From NCBI GenBank assembly GCA_036898135.1, contig CM072511.1:27573610-27637609 (forward strand): a stretch of 64,000 bases of DNA. The letters run 5' to 3'. Both the position numbers and the translations under genes were made by a program. The notes beneath the pieces are model-generated. The model ran no database searches. It was not told the origin of the DNA and saw only the letters and a list, made by a program, of their open reading frames with translations. Origin of the DNA: Oncomelania hupensis. Taxonomy: Eukaryota; Mollusca; Gastropoda; Littorinimorpha; Pomatiopsidae. Numbering within the stretch: position 1 is the stretch's first letter; the number at the start of each line of letters is the position of its first letter. Below, in pieces: positions 9,283 through 20,329 of the stretch.

Positions 9283-12200
9283 TATCCTATCCTATCCCGT
9301 AACTCGGAGGTCGTAGGGGCACCACAGATGATCGTTTAACCAGCATACTCCATCTTTCCCTGTCCTCAGCAACCCTGATTGTTTCGCTCAGTGTCAAACC
9401 AGGCCATTCTCAAATGTTGTCCTCCCACCTCTTTTTCCCTCTCCCTCTTCTTCTACCTCTTTGCACTGTGCCTTGCAGGATGGTCTTTGCAAGACCTGAT
9501 GATCTGGTGACGTGGCCATACCATCGGAGTTTCAGTTTTTTCACCACTGTGAGCAGGTCATCGTGTTGTCCAATGGCTTGTGTGATGGTCTTTCGGACTT
9601 CGTCGTTGGTGATGTGCTGGGTATAGGAAATGCCCAGAAGTCTTCTGTAGCACCTCATCTCCATGCTTTGGATTCTTCGTTGTAAATCTGTTGTGAGGGT
9701 CCATTTTTCGCAAGCACATAGGAAGATGGAGATGACAAGAGAGCGCATCAGCCTTACCTTGGAATGTAGACTGATGGTCCTGTCTTTCCAAATTGGCTTC
9801 AACCTCACCAGGGCAGCGGATGTTTGTGCGATCCTGGAGAGGACTTCCTGTCGGGACTCATTGTCTAATACAATGGCTCCTAAATATTTGAAGCTATGCA
9901 CTGTGTTGAGGAATTGGTCTTGGACTTTGATGTCTTTGTTGATGCCATTGGTGTTGTTGGTCATCATTTTGGTCTTCTCTGCACTTATTTCCATTCCTTA
10001 GGCTCTGGCGGTGGTGTCAAGCCTCGGTACCAGCTGTTCAAGTTCTTGTTCCTCTCCAGCCAATCCATCAATGTCATCCGCAAAACGAAGGTTGGAGATT
10101 GCTCTTCCCCCCCTATGCTGACTGAGCCTTCGTGATCTGCAAGGGCATCTGACATGATGCGCTCTAGGAAGATGTTGAGTGTTGGAGAGAGTAGGCATCC
10201 CTGACGCACACAGATTGTTGTTCTGAACCAGTTTCCGATGGCGCTGTTGTGGAGGACTGCACTAGTAGCCTTGTCATACAGGCTTTTGATGACTTTATTA
10301 ATGTTAGGGCTGATGTTGTACACTCTCATGGTTGCCCACAGAGCTGCATGCCAGACTCGGTCAAACGCCTTTTTGAAGTCTACGAACACATGATATAGAT
10401 GTTGTTGGTGCTGTAAGTATTTGTCGCAGATTATTCTGAGGTTGAAAATATGTTCAGTGGTACTTCTCCCTGCTCTGAATCCTGCTTGTTCTTCAGCTAT
10501 GATTTGTTCAGCTTGGGGTTTCAACCTGTTGAGTATTATTTTCAGGAGGACCTTGATGGGATGGCTGATGAGGCTGATGGTGCGGTAATTTTCACATTCC
10601 TGAAGGTTACCTTTTTGGGAATAGTGATGACAATCGACTGGGTCCATGGTGTAGGTTACTCCCCACTCTGCCAGATTTTGTTACAGATAATGGTGAGTGC
10701 GTCAATCATCGCTTCTCCTCCTGCTTGAAGCAGTTCCGCGGGTATATTGTCCACTCCCGCTGACTTCTCCTTCTTCAGCGATTGCACCGCTTGTCACGTG
10801 GGTTTTATGGGTTTTAGGGCTCTGCACAATGGAATGATGTAAACCTCACGCTTTATTCGATGGGAACTGCTAGTTAGTCACCCTGTGGACTCCTATAATA
10901 AATTTATTTATTTAGCTCGGTCTGTGTAAAGGCTGGGGTACAGAGATAGATAGAAAAATGGTAAAAGATTACTGTCACACTAGCTTTCACACGGCTATGA
11001 ATCATATGTAGTCCAGCCACTTGATAACAGTTAAACATCACACATTTATTTCTTCTACTCTATACAAGATTCTCTAAGTACTAATCTACCTTAAACGTTA
11101 AATAGTCACTGTGAATAATTCGATCGCTGATAGTCTATGCAGCTAATAGTTCATCCTCGGGCACTGGATGTAATTGATCATGAGAAGTGGACTACTGTGG
11201 TCCTGTAGCTCTCAGGTTTTTGTGCACACACTGCTTTGGACTTAACTGTGAGTCTGGCGTGCTGTGCTGTGGTCGGTTTGTTGACAACTTGTGTTGTCTT
11301 CTTCTTGTTTTTCCCTGTGGGTAGACTGGTTGGCTTTCCTCGCACAATGCTGGGGATACCGTTGCAGCCAACTACTGCGTCGACGTGGTTTCGTCTGAGG
11401 CAGTGTTGGGCGCACTACAGAACGCCTGTACGTCTGTAACATATGAGACGAAATTCTGCACAACCTTGAATGATAGGTGTGTGCAGAGCGTCTCACTGAA
11501 GGTCGTAATAGCCCTCAGTGATTAGCTCCACATCTACATATATAAGCGACGAACATTCTGCTAAGTCCGTGGTCCACTGGAATCTCCACTCTAATTTCCT
11601 ATACATTCATAAATATAAAACATGGCTACTTATACACATCAAGAATTAATAATATTATACACATTCATTTGTACAGTCACTGGTCTGTACGCATACATAT
11701 AAGTTAAACAACAGTGGTTCCGTACATAATTCAAGATGGCGGTGGCCGGTCGTCTTTTTGCCTCGTGGTCAGCTTCGCCACGTGTTCGGCAAAGTTGGGC
11801 TAGCAATTCAATTTTATGCATAGTAAATTTCACAAACATAATTCCACAATAATATAATACATCACGATGAAACAGAAATATGTTCATTTACCTTCGTGAC
11901 AATATCAGGCTAGTGGCTACTGGAGTGAATTCGGAGTTTCACCAGTACTGCGTCCTAGTCTTTACTGGAGAGATAGTACTACTACTGTGTAGATGTTTAC
12001 TGCTCCGAGGTTCTGACACGACTGAAGTAAGCTATGCTAGGTTTTGACATAGTCAGAACTAGCTCTAACCGCTCTGCCTGCGTCTCATTGGTTACAACTT
12101 TCTCGCCTATCGTAATTACGATGATGTCATTGCCTTCGCTTACCGTCAACTACCACTGTGTGTATAATCGGCAGTAGGCTATTGCTACACTTGATTACTT

Positions 12201-12664
12201 TCATCGTCTGCTGCTTAACATTGAAATTCTAATCTTACATAGGCTAACCAAGCTAAATATTAAAATAAGCAGAGTAAAACTAGTCCGTCCGTGACACCGC
12301 TGCCTCAATTTCTTCCCGGATAATTGGAGGATTTCTTCTTCTTCTCTGTTCTCAGAACATGCTAGAACTGATGGGTCTCCGTTTGGTGTGTGGTTGTAAA
12401 GGTCAGAGCAGTACTCTATCCATCTGTCCAAGACTTCTTATTCTTCTGTAAGGCATATGTCAGACTTGCTTTGGATCGTGGAGACCTTGGGCTGTTTAAC
12501 ACTTGTCAGCCGCTTCACAGTCTGGCAGGCCTTCTTGCTGTTGTTCTTGTACAGACTGTTCTCTATTTCCTGGCATTGATCTTCTATCCAGTTCTCCTTT
12601 GCTATGCGCATGCCTTTCCGGATGTCATTGTTGATTTTTCGGTAGGCATCAGCTCCCTATGAGG
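9283..12664 (-). mobile_element. RTE-like non-LTR retrotransposon, 5'-truncated, broken
   Basis: The reverse strand encodes a reverse transcriptase. An upstream linker segment (12300-12664, DRWIEYCSDLYNHTPNGDPS) leads through KKEKSAG into RT core blocks (NYRTISLIS, EEQAGFRAGRSTTEHIF, VDFKKAFDRVWH, VRQGCLLSPTL) and a C-terminal part ([28 protein letters not shown]). It ends in a (GGATA)n tail (reverse strand; plus strand TATCCTATCC at 9283). Frameshifts break it near 10000 and 10190. A solo LTR occupies 10792-12296. The family resemblance is to RTE-type elements. The clade is my estimate. The endonuclease half is missing. Related copies lie at 14970-15963, 16311-19734, 19735-19874 and 54269-54558. 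Confidence 0.85.
10792..12296 (-). mobile_element. Solo LTR, 1505 bp, 5-bp duplication CCGCT
   Basis: The insert starts TGTCACG and ends CGTGACA, the TG..CA inverted termini of an LTR. It is flanked by CCGCT at 10787-10791 and 12297-12301. When the insert and one duplication are ignored, the RTE-like frame on the reverse strand reads straight across the site. That supports both borders. No gag or pol coding is visible inside. I infer a solo LTR left by recombination. The superfamily (Gypsy-like is common in molluscs) is not determined, and the strand is uncertain. Confidence 0.8.
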
Positions 12665-12710
12665 TGTTCTTTTTCTTTCTTTCTTTTTTTTTAATCTCTC
12701 TTCGTTTATT

Positions 12711-12790
12711 CAGGGGCGGATCTGGGGGGGGGGGGGTGCAACGGGTGCACGTGCACCCCCCCCCCCCTCCCCCACGGACGACCCAAAAAA
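12711..12790. repeat. hAT-like terminus with G/C hairpin
   Basis: CAGGGGCGGATCTGGGG resembles the 5' end of hAT elements. Runs of G and C flank GGGTGCACGTGCACCC, so the segment can fold into a strong hairpin. No matching right terminus was found before the long microsatellites, so this is a relic end. Confidence 0.4.
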
Positions 12791-12955
12791 AAAAAAGAAG
12801 AAGAAGAAGGAAAAGAAGAAGAAGAAAGAAGAGGAAGGAGAAAAAGAAGAGGAAGAAGAATATTCAGAATATCCATAATATTCATAATAATCATCATGCT
12901 AATAATCAAGCTAATCATAATCATCATCATCGGCAGCAGCAGCAGCAGCATAATG

Positions 12956-13037
<82 letters not shown>

Positions 13038-13051
13038 GAAGAATAGAGGAC

Positions 13052-13111
<60 letters not shown>

Positions 13112-13115
13112 GGAC

Positions 13116-13169
<54 letters not shown>

Positions 13170-13173
13170 GGAC

Positions 13174-13214
<41 letters not shown>

Positions 13215-13317
13215 GAAGAAGAAGAAGAAGAAGAAGAAGTTGTTCAATGTATTTAAAGTCTTTCCACCAAAGTGATACAATAATAATTTATTTAAAGTCT
13301 TTCCACCAAAGTGATAC

Positions 13318-13386
<69 letters not shown>

Positions 13387-13430
13387 CGTCATTTACCCCA
13401 AAAATGCTGAAAAAGCGCTATATAAGAATG
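12785..13430. repeat. Long (AAG)n/(AAT)n compound microsatellite
   Basis: AAG-rich sequence (12785-12860) is followed by about 450 bp of AAT units. These are broken into blocks by repeated AAAGGACAAT junctions (near 13050, 13110, 13170), then AAG again (13212-13240) and AAT (13318-13386). A 39-bp unit starting TTTAAAGTCTTTCCACCAAA is duplicated in tandem at 13252 and 13291. All long frames here (poly-Asn, poly-Ile, poly-Tyr) are artefacts. Confidence 0.95.
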
Positions 13431-14320
13431 ATAAATAATAATAATAAAGATGCATTCTCTCCTATTTTTTTTCCCTGCCCTCTTCACGCCTCAATCTCCT
13501 GTTACCCCTACCCCCACCCTCCTTTCTTCTTTCGTTTACTCACACTCACCAATCGGCCTACACATGTTAGACATGTAACAGCTCAACTTCAAAGAACGCC
13601 GGCCAATTATGACGTGTAACATCCGCTAAAACGTCATATGTCCCTTGCATTTTCATGTGCCTTTATGTAAGAGGTTTATTTTCAATGTAAAACATTTATT
13701 TCCTTGTGCGCTGGGCTCATTGTTGATAGAAGCTGGGACTGTCCAGCCCGTAGACTAAACAAGCACAGTGTCAATGATTAGCGCATGATGACAAGACCGG
13801 AAATTGGGCGAGAATACCTCTGCTTATTTCGTTAGTGCACCTCTCCCATTAATCCTTACACTCGGACTCCTCTCATTCCCGCTCTATGTAGAAGAGTTCA
13901 TTTTATATTGTGTCACTCTTTATTTAGACGTCAAAGAAGCAACAGCCTAGCGTTGTTGCACAGCATTAGTGTTAGTTACCAGTTTTTAGGAGTATTTCTA
14001 TTTTGTGAAAAGACATTTTATATTGTGCTGAACCATTTTGTGACCTACCTCACACTGAAGTGGTATGTACATATTTTGTTTGATGATGATGATAGGGATA
14101 GAGATAAAAATATTTATAATTTATTTTATTTGTCGTTTATTCTTGTTAATATTATTCTAATCCTGTTTATTCTTAAAATGTATATTTACATCAGTTATAG
14201 CAACAGCTTGATCTAAGTACAATTAGGTAGCAACTCAACAACAAAAGAAAGTGTAACACATGTATGTCAGGGCGTTTTGCCCATAAACTGTTGTTTTGAA
14301 AGAATAACGGTTCTTTGCTA
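13431..14320. other. Intergenic, nothing recognised
   Basis: No gene, RNA gene or repeat border is supported. Short AT-rich open frames (13908-14216) lack any family resemblance. Confidence 0.35.
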
Positions 14321-14900
14321 TTGATTTGATTGATTTATTGTTGCTTTAGGTCCAGCGGACTCTTCCGAGCCAAATCAGGACCGGACAACCCCCGATCCGC
14401 ATAAAAGATCTGCCGAAACAACCCTAGTGGGAAAATTGAATGCCCTCCACCGGCCAGTCACTTTACAATAAAGACATCCCACGCGGGGGATGGCTGAGGG
14501 TTGACCTCAACTACGCGAACACCCCGGTTACAAAAACAAAATAGAATACAATCATCATTATAAATCATCAACAAAACACATACATATAAAATGCCTATAG
14601 TGCGAAATAATGCAATCATAGGAAGCCCTAGTGACCACCCGGCAGAAAGCGTCCAACACTCCCAAGCTGATCCAACAGACCTCATACACAAACAAGGAGT
14701 CTTGTCCAGGAAGAGTTTTCAAGAAAAAAGGTAGGTCATTGATCTAGCGAAGAAGAAGAAAGTATAGCAGAGTGATAGGACAGATCAGGAATGGGAAAGA
14801 GCAAATGATGAAGACAGCGACAGTGGGAATTTAAAGCACTAAATTTCCAGAAAGTGGGGATACTATTTATACTGAAACCCCCGGCACTCCAACGGGGGGA
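14321..14900 (-). mobile_element. R570 retroposon copy 2
   Basis: A near-complete reverse-strand copy. Its 5' end (right side) carries CGTTGGAGTGCCGGGGG then a TATA-like CAGTATAAATAG. Its 3' end (left side) closes with TCCGCTGGACCTAAAGCAAC and an ATCA-rich tail, the kind of tail seen on retroposons. It shows the empty site for the palindrome found in copy 1. Confidence 0.8.
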
Positions 14901-14969
14901 ACTGTTGCCGCAGTGAATTAGTCATGCCTACAAAGGCAAGACAGGTTTTCAACTGGGGCTTTCACTGTT
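14901..14969. other. Short spacer
   Basis: Sequence between R570 copy 2 and the RTE-like endonuclease fragment. Nothing is recognised in it. Confidence 0.3.
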
Positions 14970-16130
14970 CCCTTTATAGGTTAGAACAATCTACAGTGAC
15001 AAGATTGCTCATGACCCCAAGGGGTGTTCTTTGCTATGAACCTGAGGTAAGATAAGTGAAGCCGGAAAGACATCATAACGAGATCGTGGTCACTTCCGAT
15101 GTCTGCTCCTGGAAAAGTGCGTGTCCTGCCAATGTTGATGCTTAATCTGAAGCGTTTCTTGACCATGATGTAGTCGATCTGGTTGTGATGCTCCCCGCCG
15201 GAACTGTGCCATGTCCATCGTCTGGAGACCAAGCGTGTTTGCCAGTATCAGATTGTTGTATCTGGCAAACTCCAAGAGTCGCAGACCCCTGTCATTTGTC
15301 TCGTTGTTGCAGTGGGGTCCACATGTGTCTCCTCAGTTGTGGTGCGCATCTTGACCAACCTTGGCATTCCAGTCGCCTTCCACTATGACTATGTCATTCT
15401 TCGGCACTTGGTCAAGCCTGTAGATTTTTATAGAAATCCTCCACTTCGCTGTCGTCGTAGTCTGATGTTGGGGCATAGGCCTGGATGATGGTGATGTTGA
15501 AAGGGGTTGCTCTCAGACGGATGGTAATGAGTCTACTGGAGACTGGGCGGCAACCCATGACAGTGGCTAGAATGTTCTTGTGGACCAAGAATCCAACGTG
15601 TTCGTGCCTGTCATCTCTCCCGCTGAAATAAAGCTTGTGGCCTTTGTCGGTCGTTGTTTCACCTATGCCTTTCCAGCGCAGTTTGCTGATCCCTAAAACG
15701 TTCCATCGATAGTGGTCTACCTCGTGGGCCAGTTCTTCTAATTTTCCCTCCGCATTTAGGGTCCTGATATTCCAGGTTACGATGTTATTTCTGGTGCGGA
15801 TCTTGTTAAGTTGTCCATCAGTAGCACACTTATCACCTCCGTCCTCGTGGCCAAAGAAAGGCGCGGTCCTTGTTGACCCGGGCGACGACCGACCCAGTAT
15901 GGAGTAAATGGTTTTATTCATCATGCAGTGTGTCTTGGGCAAGAAAGATCTGGCAGGGCCCAATCCTCTCCAGGCTGTTGGCCTTAGCCGATATCCACGA
16001 ATACAGTGTGGCTCGCCTTGGCCCCGAGCACGTGGTCGTTGAACCTGTAGTAACGTGAGGTTCCTTCGTCATGTCCGGTGATTTCTGTGTAGAAGACTTT
16101 CGCCCAGTGATGCCGTGCTGACATCACCCC
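14970..16130 (-). mobile_element. RTE-like endonuclease (EN) fragment, broken
   Basis: The reverse strand encodes an apurinic-type endonuclease of the kind found in RTE-like elements (and in craniofacial development protein 2-like predictions). The main block 15412-15963 holds NIVTWNIRTLNAEGKLEEL, LGISKLRWKG and IIQAYAPTSDYDD. Frameshifts lead to further blocks with QIDYIMVKKRF and IGSDHDLVMMSF (14981-15232). The catalytic His/Asp motif SDHD is visible. The right part (15964-16130) is probably 5' untranslated. The fragment is opposite in strand to the neighbouring RT piece at 16311, so the two are not one simple copy. Confidence 0.8.
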
Positions 16131-16170
16131 TGTTAGTCGCCTCTTACGACACGTCGGGAAACGTTGGGTC

Positions 16171-16300
16171 TATTCACACTTTTCTGCTATCCTATGCACC
16201 AACGGGAATCCCCTCATGTGAAACATACTTCCGGTTTCTTTCTCCGTGTATGGTTTATTCGAGTGTTTTAGTGAGTTATTTCCAAATATTCAAGAATAAT
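16171..16300. repeat. Dispersed repeat fragment, copy 2
   Basis: High identity to 2741-2848, with a short extra segment near 16245-16270. It directly precedes the RT fragment. Confidence 0.7.
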
Positions 16301-16773
16301 TATGTCGCTGGTGGGAGCGTCATCGGGATCTGGTTCAGAACAACAATCGGTGTGCCTTCAAAGATGCATACTCTCTCCAACACTCTTCAACATCTTCCTA
16401 GAGTGCATCATGTCAGATGCCCTTGCAGATCACGAAGGCACAGTCAGCATAGGGGGTAGAGCAATCTCCAATCTTCGTTTTGCGGATGACATTGATGGAT
16501 TGACTGGAGAGGAACAAGAACTTGAACAGCTGGTACAGAGGCTTGACACCACCTCCAGAGCTTATGGAATGGAAATAAGTGCAGAGAAGACCAAAATGAT
16601 GACCAACAACACCAATGGCATCAACACGGACATCAAAGTCCAAGGCCAATCCCTCAACATAGTGCATAGCTTCAAATATTTAGGAGCCATTGTATCAGAC
16701 AATTGGTCCCGACAGGAAGTCCTCTCCAGGATCGCAGAAACAGCTGCTGCCCTGACAAGGTTGAAGCCCATTT

Positions 16774-19428
16774 CTGGATCTGGATACTGCCGATGATGTT
16801 GTTGGCAGAAAACACCACAGGAGCCATAGATGGCTATTAACGTGGTGGTGGTGTGTGCGCGCTAATTAATTTGATTTAAAAAAAAAAAAATTATGCTTTA
16901 TAGTTCTTTTTGTACTAACTTCATATTGCCTATTGTAGTTCTGATTTTATTTAATTATATTCTTAAAAGGGCTCCTCTTGTGGAAGCCTGGTGATATGTG
17001 TACAATTAAAAGTTTAAAATCACTGTTCTATTATGTTGACTCTATAAGAACTTGTCAGCATCCCTGTACCTCCCGATTGCAGAGGAGAATGAGCTAGGTG
17101 AGGATAGGTTGATGATGTCATCGGGAAGGCTATTCCATTCCACTACTGTCCTTACGAGGAAGGAGTTTCTGTAGAGATCTGATGATGAGGGTGGTAGAAT
17201 AAAGCATGTGTTGTTGTTGTTTATCTGCCTCTCTATGATGTTCTGTGTGTCATATCCTTTAAAGGTGGTGGGGCGGATTTTCCGTTTGTTCTTGGCAGCA
17301 GTAAGGAAGGTGTTGGGAGGGAGAGCAGTAACTAGTCCTCTGGTTATCTTGTAGAGCATGGTCAGCCTGAGTTGTTGGCGACGTTTTGCAAGTAGTGGGA
17401 GGTGGAGCTCGTGAAGCATCCTGCCAATGCATCCTGGGTCCCGGGATCTGTAGTCTCTCATAATGAACCGTGCAGCCTGGCGTTGGATGCGTTCCAGCTT
17501 GTCGATGTCTTGTTGGAGGTAAGGATCCCACACCACTGCGGCATACTCGAGAGTGGATCTAACAAGTGCGATGTAGGCTAGGCGTCGGCACTCTTGTGGA
17601 CAGTTCCGGAGATTTCGGCGTAGGAAGCCCAGTGTGGATCCAGCTTTCTTGCAGGCGCTTGTGATGTGGTTAGCCCATTTCAGGTCCGCAGAAATTTGGA
17701 CGCCTAGGTAGGGGGTAGTATCAGTCTGTTGGAGTATAGTGTTTCCAAGGCTATAGAAGTGTTGTGACTTGTGTCTGGTGGAGAGAACGTAGCACTTTTG
17801 CGCATTAAATCGCATTCCCCACTGCTTGGCCCATCTCTCTAGGTCTTTGAGGTCTGATTGGAGTGTGATGTGATCCTGGAAGGAGCGGATCTCTCTGTAG
17901 AGTAGGCAATCGTCTGCGAAGAGTCGCACTGTTGATTTTACTGTGTCCGGCAGGTCGTTGATGTGGCAGAGGAAGAGTAAAGGACCCATCACTCTGCCTT
18001 GGGGGACTCCGGATTCGACAGCTACTTCCTCTGATGCCTCTCCATCCAGGACCACTCTCATCTGGCGCTTGGTCAGGAAGTTTGTGAGCCAGGTGTGGAT
18101 GGTGCCTCGTATGCCGTAATGATCCAGCTTGTGTAGTAATTTGTTGTGTGGCACAGTGTCAAATGCCTTGCTGAAATCCAGGATGATGATGTCGGTCTGA
18201 TGGCCTTTGTCATGTGAGGAGAGAATGTCTTGCATAGTAGTGAGTAGTTGGGTTTCGCAAGAGTGGCCTGTTCTGAATCCGTGGTTTCTACTGGTGAGGA
18301 TGGTGTGTTTTTCGAAGTGGGTATGTAGATGTCGACAGATGATGTGTTCCAGTAGCTTACATGCAACGGATGTTAAAGATACTGGTCTGTAATTTTCTGC
18401 TTTGTTTCTATCGCCTTTCTTGAATATTGAGGAGACGTTTGCTGTTAGCCAGTCTGCGGGGAGCTGTCCAGTCTCTAGTGAGGTGTTGTAGATGGCTGCT
18501 AATCCTGGGGCAACAGTTTCGGCGCAGTTTTTGAGAATTTGATTAGGGATGTTGTCTGGTCCTGTAGCTTTGTTGGGGTTCAAGTCTTTGAGTAGTTTAA
18601 CGACGCCTTCTGTAGTAACCGTTAGTTTCTCTACAGCGGGGAAGGGGGTGCCCTTCATCTCTGGCAATGGTGTGTCCTCTCTTTTTGTAAAGACCGACTG
18701 GAATTGTTGAAGCAATATCTTTGCCTTGGAAGAACTATCACTATGGAGAGATCCTTCATTGAAGAGCGGGGCAACTCCTGTGTTGTCTTGTCGCCTTGTC
18801 TTGACATAGCGCCAAAAGGGTTTGCAGTTGTTGTCTCTTAGCCCGTCCTCAATGATGGTGTTAATGTGGCGCCATTCTGCTTGCCTCATTTTCCTCCTGC
18901 ATTCCTTCTGATGGAATCTAAAGTTGGTCCAGTTGCCGGTCTTCTTGGCTTGGTTGTATAGTCTCTTTTTATGCTTTAACAGTCTCTTAAGTTTGTAGTT
19001 GACCCAGGGTAATGTAAAGTTGATTCGTCGAAGGCTGGTAGGTATGAAGCGTTCAGCTGCTGCTATCAAGTTAAGTTTGAAATGTGTCCACATGTCTTCA
19101 ACGGGAGTTCCTTCCTTTCTCATTGTCATGATGTTGTCTGATAATTGCAAGATTTCAGGGTTCAGGTGGTTCCAGTCTGCTTTAGAATAGTTGTATCGCT
19201 TGCGGGGCTTCTCTTTGATGCGGTTAGGGTAGAGGTCAAAGTCTGTAACCACAATGCTATGATCACTAATGCCTGGGATTGACTTGGAGCTCTTGGTGAG
19301 AGAGGGATTGCTGGTAAAAACTAGGTCTAGGATGTTGTGTTCTCTTGTTGGTTCGTCGTGGACTTGTGTGAGGTGTGCTGATGAGGTGATGTCGACTAGC
19401 GACTCCTGGATCACCCGATCTGGCATTT
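16774..19428 (-). mobile_element. CR1/Jockey-like LINE, 5'-truncated, nested
   Basis: A 2655-bp insert with a 7-bp duplication CCCATTT. The reverse strand carries a 794-codon ORF followed by about 270 bp of 3' untranslated sequence. It ends with ATCCAG-type units at 16774-16785, the kind of short tail repeat seen on CR1/L2-type elements. It is truncated at its 5' end within the endonuclease coding region. Confidence 0.85.
17042..19426 (-). CDS. CR1/Jockey-like ORF2 C-terminal part: EN end + RT
   Basis: A 794-codon uninterrupted frame. Residues 1-65 are the end of an endonuclease (ILDLVFTSNP, ISDHSIVVTDF with the SDH catalytic box). Residues about 260-545 are the reverse transcriptase: NKATGPDNIPNQILKNC, NYRPVSLTSVACKLLEHII, HGFRTGHSCETQLL, ILDFSKAFDTVPH, SGVPQGRVMGPLLF and the catalytic FADD at 503-506. 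A C-terminal segment follows (YLGVQISADLKWANHI, LEYAAVVWDP, RIQRQAARFI), typical of CR1/Jockey-type LINEs. The protein copies element RNA into DNA at a nicked target. The ATG at 19424-19426 is the truncation point, not a native start. With no stops over 794 codons the insertion looks young, but it lacks most of the endonuclease and cannot move by itself. Confidence 0.88.
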   Translation of the reverse strand: MPDRVIQESLVDITSSAHLTQVHDEPTREHNILDLVFTSNPSLTKSSKSIPGISDHSIVVTDFDLYPNRIKEKPRKRYNYSKADWNHLNPEILQLSDNIMTMRKEGTPVEDMWTHFKLNLIAAAERFIPTSLRRINFTLPWVNYKLKRLLKHKKRLYNQAKKTGNWTNFRFHQKECRRKMRQAEWRHINTIIEDGLRDNNCKPFWRYVKTRRQDNTGVAPLFNEGSLHSDSSSKAKILLQQFQSVFTKREDTPLPEMKGTPFPAVEKLTVTTEGVVKLLKDLNPNKATGPDNIPNQILKNCAETVAPGLAAIYNTSLETGQLPADWLTANVSSIFKKGDRNKAENYRPVSLTSVACKLLEHIICRHLHTHFEKHTILTSRNHGFRTGHSCETQLLTTMQDILSSHDKGHQTDIIILDFSKAFDTVPHNKLLHKLDHYGIRGTIHTWLTNFLTKRQMRVVLDGEASEEVAVESGVPQGRVMGPLLFLCHINDLPDTVKSTVRLFADDCLLYREIRSFQDHITLQSDLKDLERWAKQWGMRFNAQKCYVLSTRHKSQHFYSLGNTILQQTDTTPYLGVQISADLKWANHITSACKKAGSTLGFLRRNLRNCPQECRRLAYIALVRSTLEYAAVVWDPYLQQDIDKLERIQRQAARFIMRDYRSRDPGCIGRMLHELHLPLLAKRRQQLRLTMLYKITRGLVTALPPNTFLTAAKNKRKIRPTTFKGYDTQNIIERQINNNNTCFILPPSSSDLYRNSFLVRTVVEWNSLPDDIINLSSPSSFSSAIGRYRDADKFL

Positions 19429-19734
19429 CCCATTTGGAAAGACAAGACCATCAGTCTACTTTCAAAGTAAGACTGCTGCGCTCCCTTGTCATCTCCATCT
19501 TCCTATATGCTTGCGAAGCATGGACCCTCACAGCAGATCTCCAACGAAGAATACAAAGCATGGAGATGAGGTGCTACAGAAGACTTCTGGGCATTTCCTA
19601 TACCCAACACATCACCAACGACGAAGTCCGACAGACCATCACACAAGCCATTGGACAACACGATGACCTGCTCACAGTGGTGAAGAAACGGAAACTCCGA
19701 CCTCCGAGTTACGGGAAAGGATAGGATAGGATAG

Positions 19735-19874
19735 GTCCTGTCTTTCCAAATTGGCTTCAACCTCGCCAGGGCAGCAGTTGTTTGTGCGATCCTGGATAGG
19801 ACTTCCTGTCGGGACCCATTGTCTGATACAATGGCTCCTAAATATTTGAAGCTGTGCACTGTGTTGAGGGATTT
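19735..19874 (-). mobile_element. RTE-like fragment, antisense
   Basis: A 140-bp piece of the same RTE-like C-terminal region (codons for HSFKYLGAIVSDNGSRQEVL), in inverted orientation to the copy that ends at 19734. The two tails meet head to tail at GGATAGG|TCCTG. Confidence 0.8.
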
Positions 19875-19957
19875 TATTAATTAGTAATTAGTATTTAATA
19901 CATTAATTATAGAGGTTTCTTACCTACTACCTATAATGTTATGATTTGTAAGAAGGA

Positions 19958-19958
<1 letters not shown>

Positions 19959-20041
<83 letters not shown>
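19959..20041. repeat. (AAT)n microsatellite upstream of OGA copy 1
   Basis: About 27 AAT units followed by short AGAT/AAAT units to 20065. It ends about 265 bp before the OGA start codon. Confidence 0.95.
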
Positions 20042-20043
<2 letters not shown>

Positions 20044-20166
20044 GATAGATAAATAAATAAATAAAAAAATCACGAAATTTAATGTTGGAATAATTTTTAA
20101 GTTGCGGCGCGTTACAAACAGCGCCTGTACTGGCGCAGACTGGAAGAAACGAGTTCATTCTTCTGA

Positions 20167-20176
20167 GCATGCGCAC
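20167..20176 (+). promoter_or_regulatory. Putative NRF1-like promoter site, OGA copy 1
   Basis: GCATGCGCAC lies 154 bp upstream of the ATG. The identical 10-mer lies 118 bp upstream of the second OGA copy's ATG. It partly matches the palindromic NRF1 consensus GCGCATGCGC, a common element of CpG-type housekeeping promoters. Shared position and sequence suggest a conserved core-promoter element. The factor assignment is inference. Confidence 0.4.
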
Positions 20177-20329
20177 AAAACGTCAGTGTAATTTGTGTGG
20201 AAAATTTCTTTCTTCTGTGAACAGCAAAAGCTTTGAGGAGTTGTTTATTGTTTGTCTGCAATTTACTAAACGGTACGCTTATCCGAATCATTCTTTCTGC
20301 TGTAATTGTGTATTGTGGAGTTCATTTCG

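Larger units (their letters stand above)
16311..19734 (+). mobile_element. RTE-like RT fragment, split by a CR1-like insert
   Basis: The left part (16311-16773) encodes RT blocks including RFADDIDGL (the catalytic [YF]ADD box) and EISAEKTKMM. The frame stops at LKPI. The right part resumes at 19436 (WKDR-type codons), continues through YTQHITNDEV and ends in GGATA tail units (about 19715-19734). CCCATTT flanks the insert on both sides (16767-16773 and 19429-19435). The right part also lacks the segment between the KRKLR codons and the final GYG-type codons found in the copy at 54269, an internal deletion. Confidence 0.8.

Noticed and set aside
12664..13319. Several long frames on both strands (poly-Asn, poly-Ile, poly-Tyr)
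   Set aside because: All arise from the AAT/AAG repeat array.
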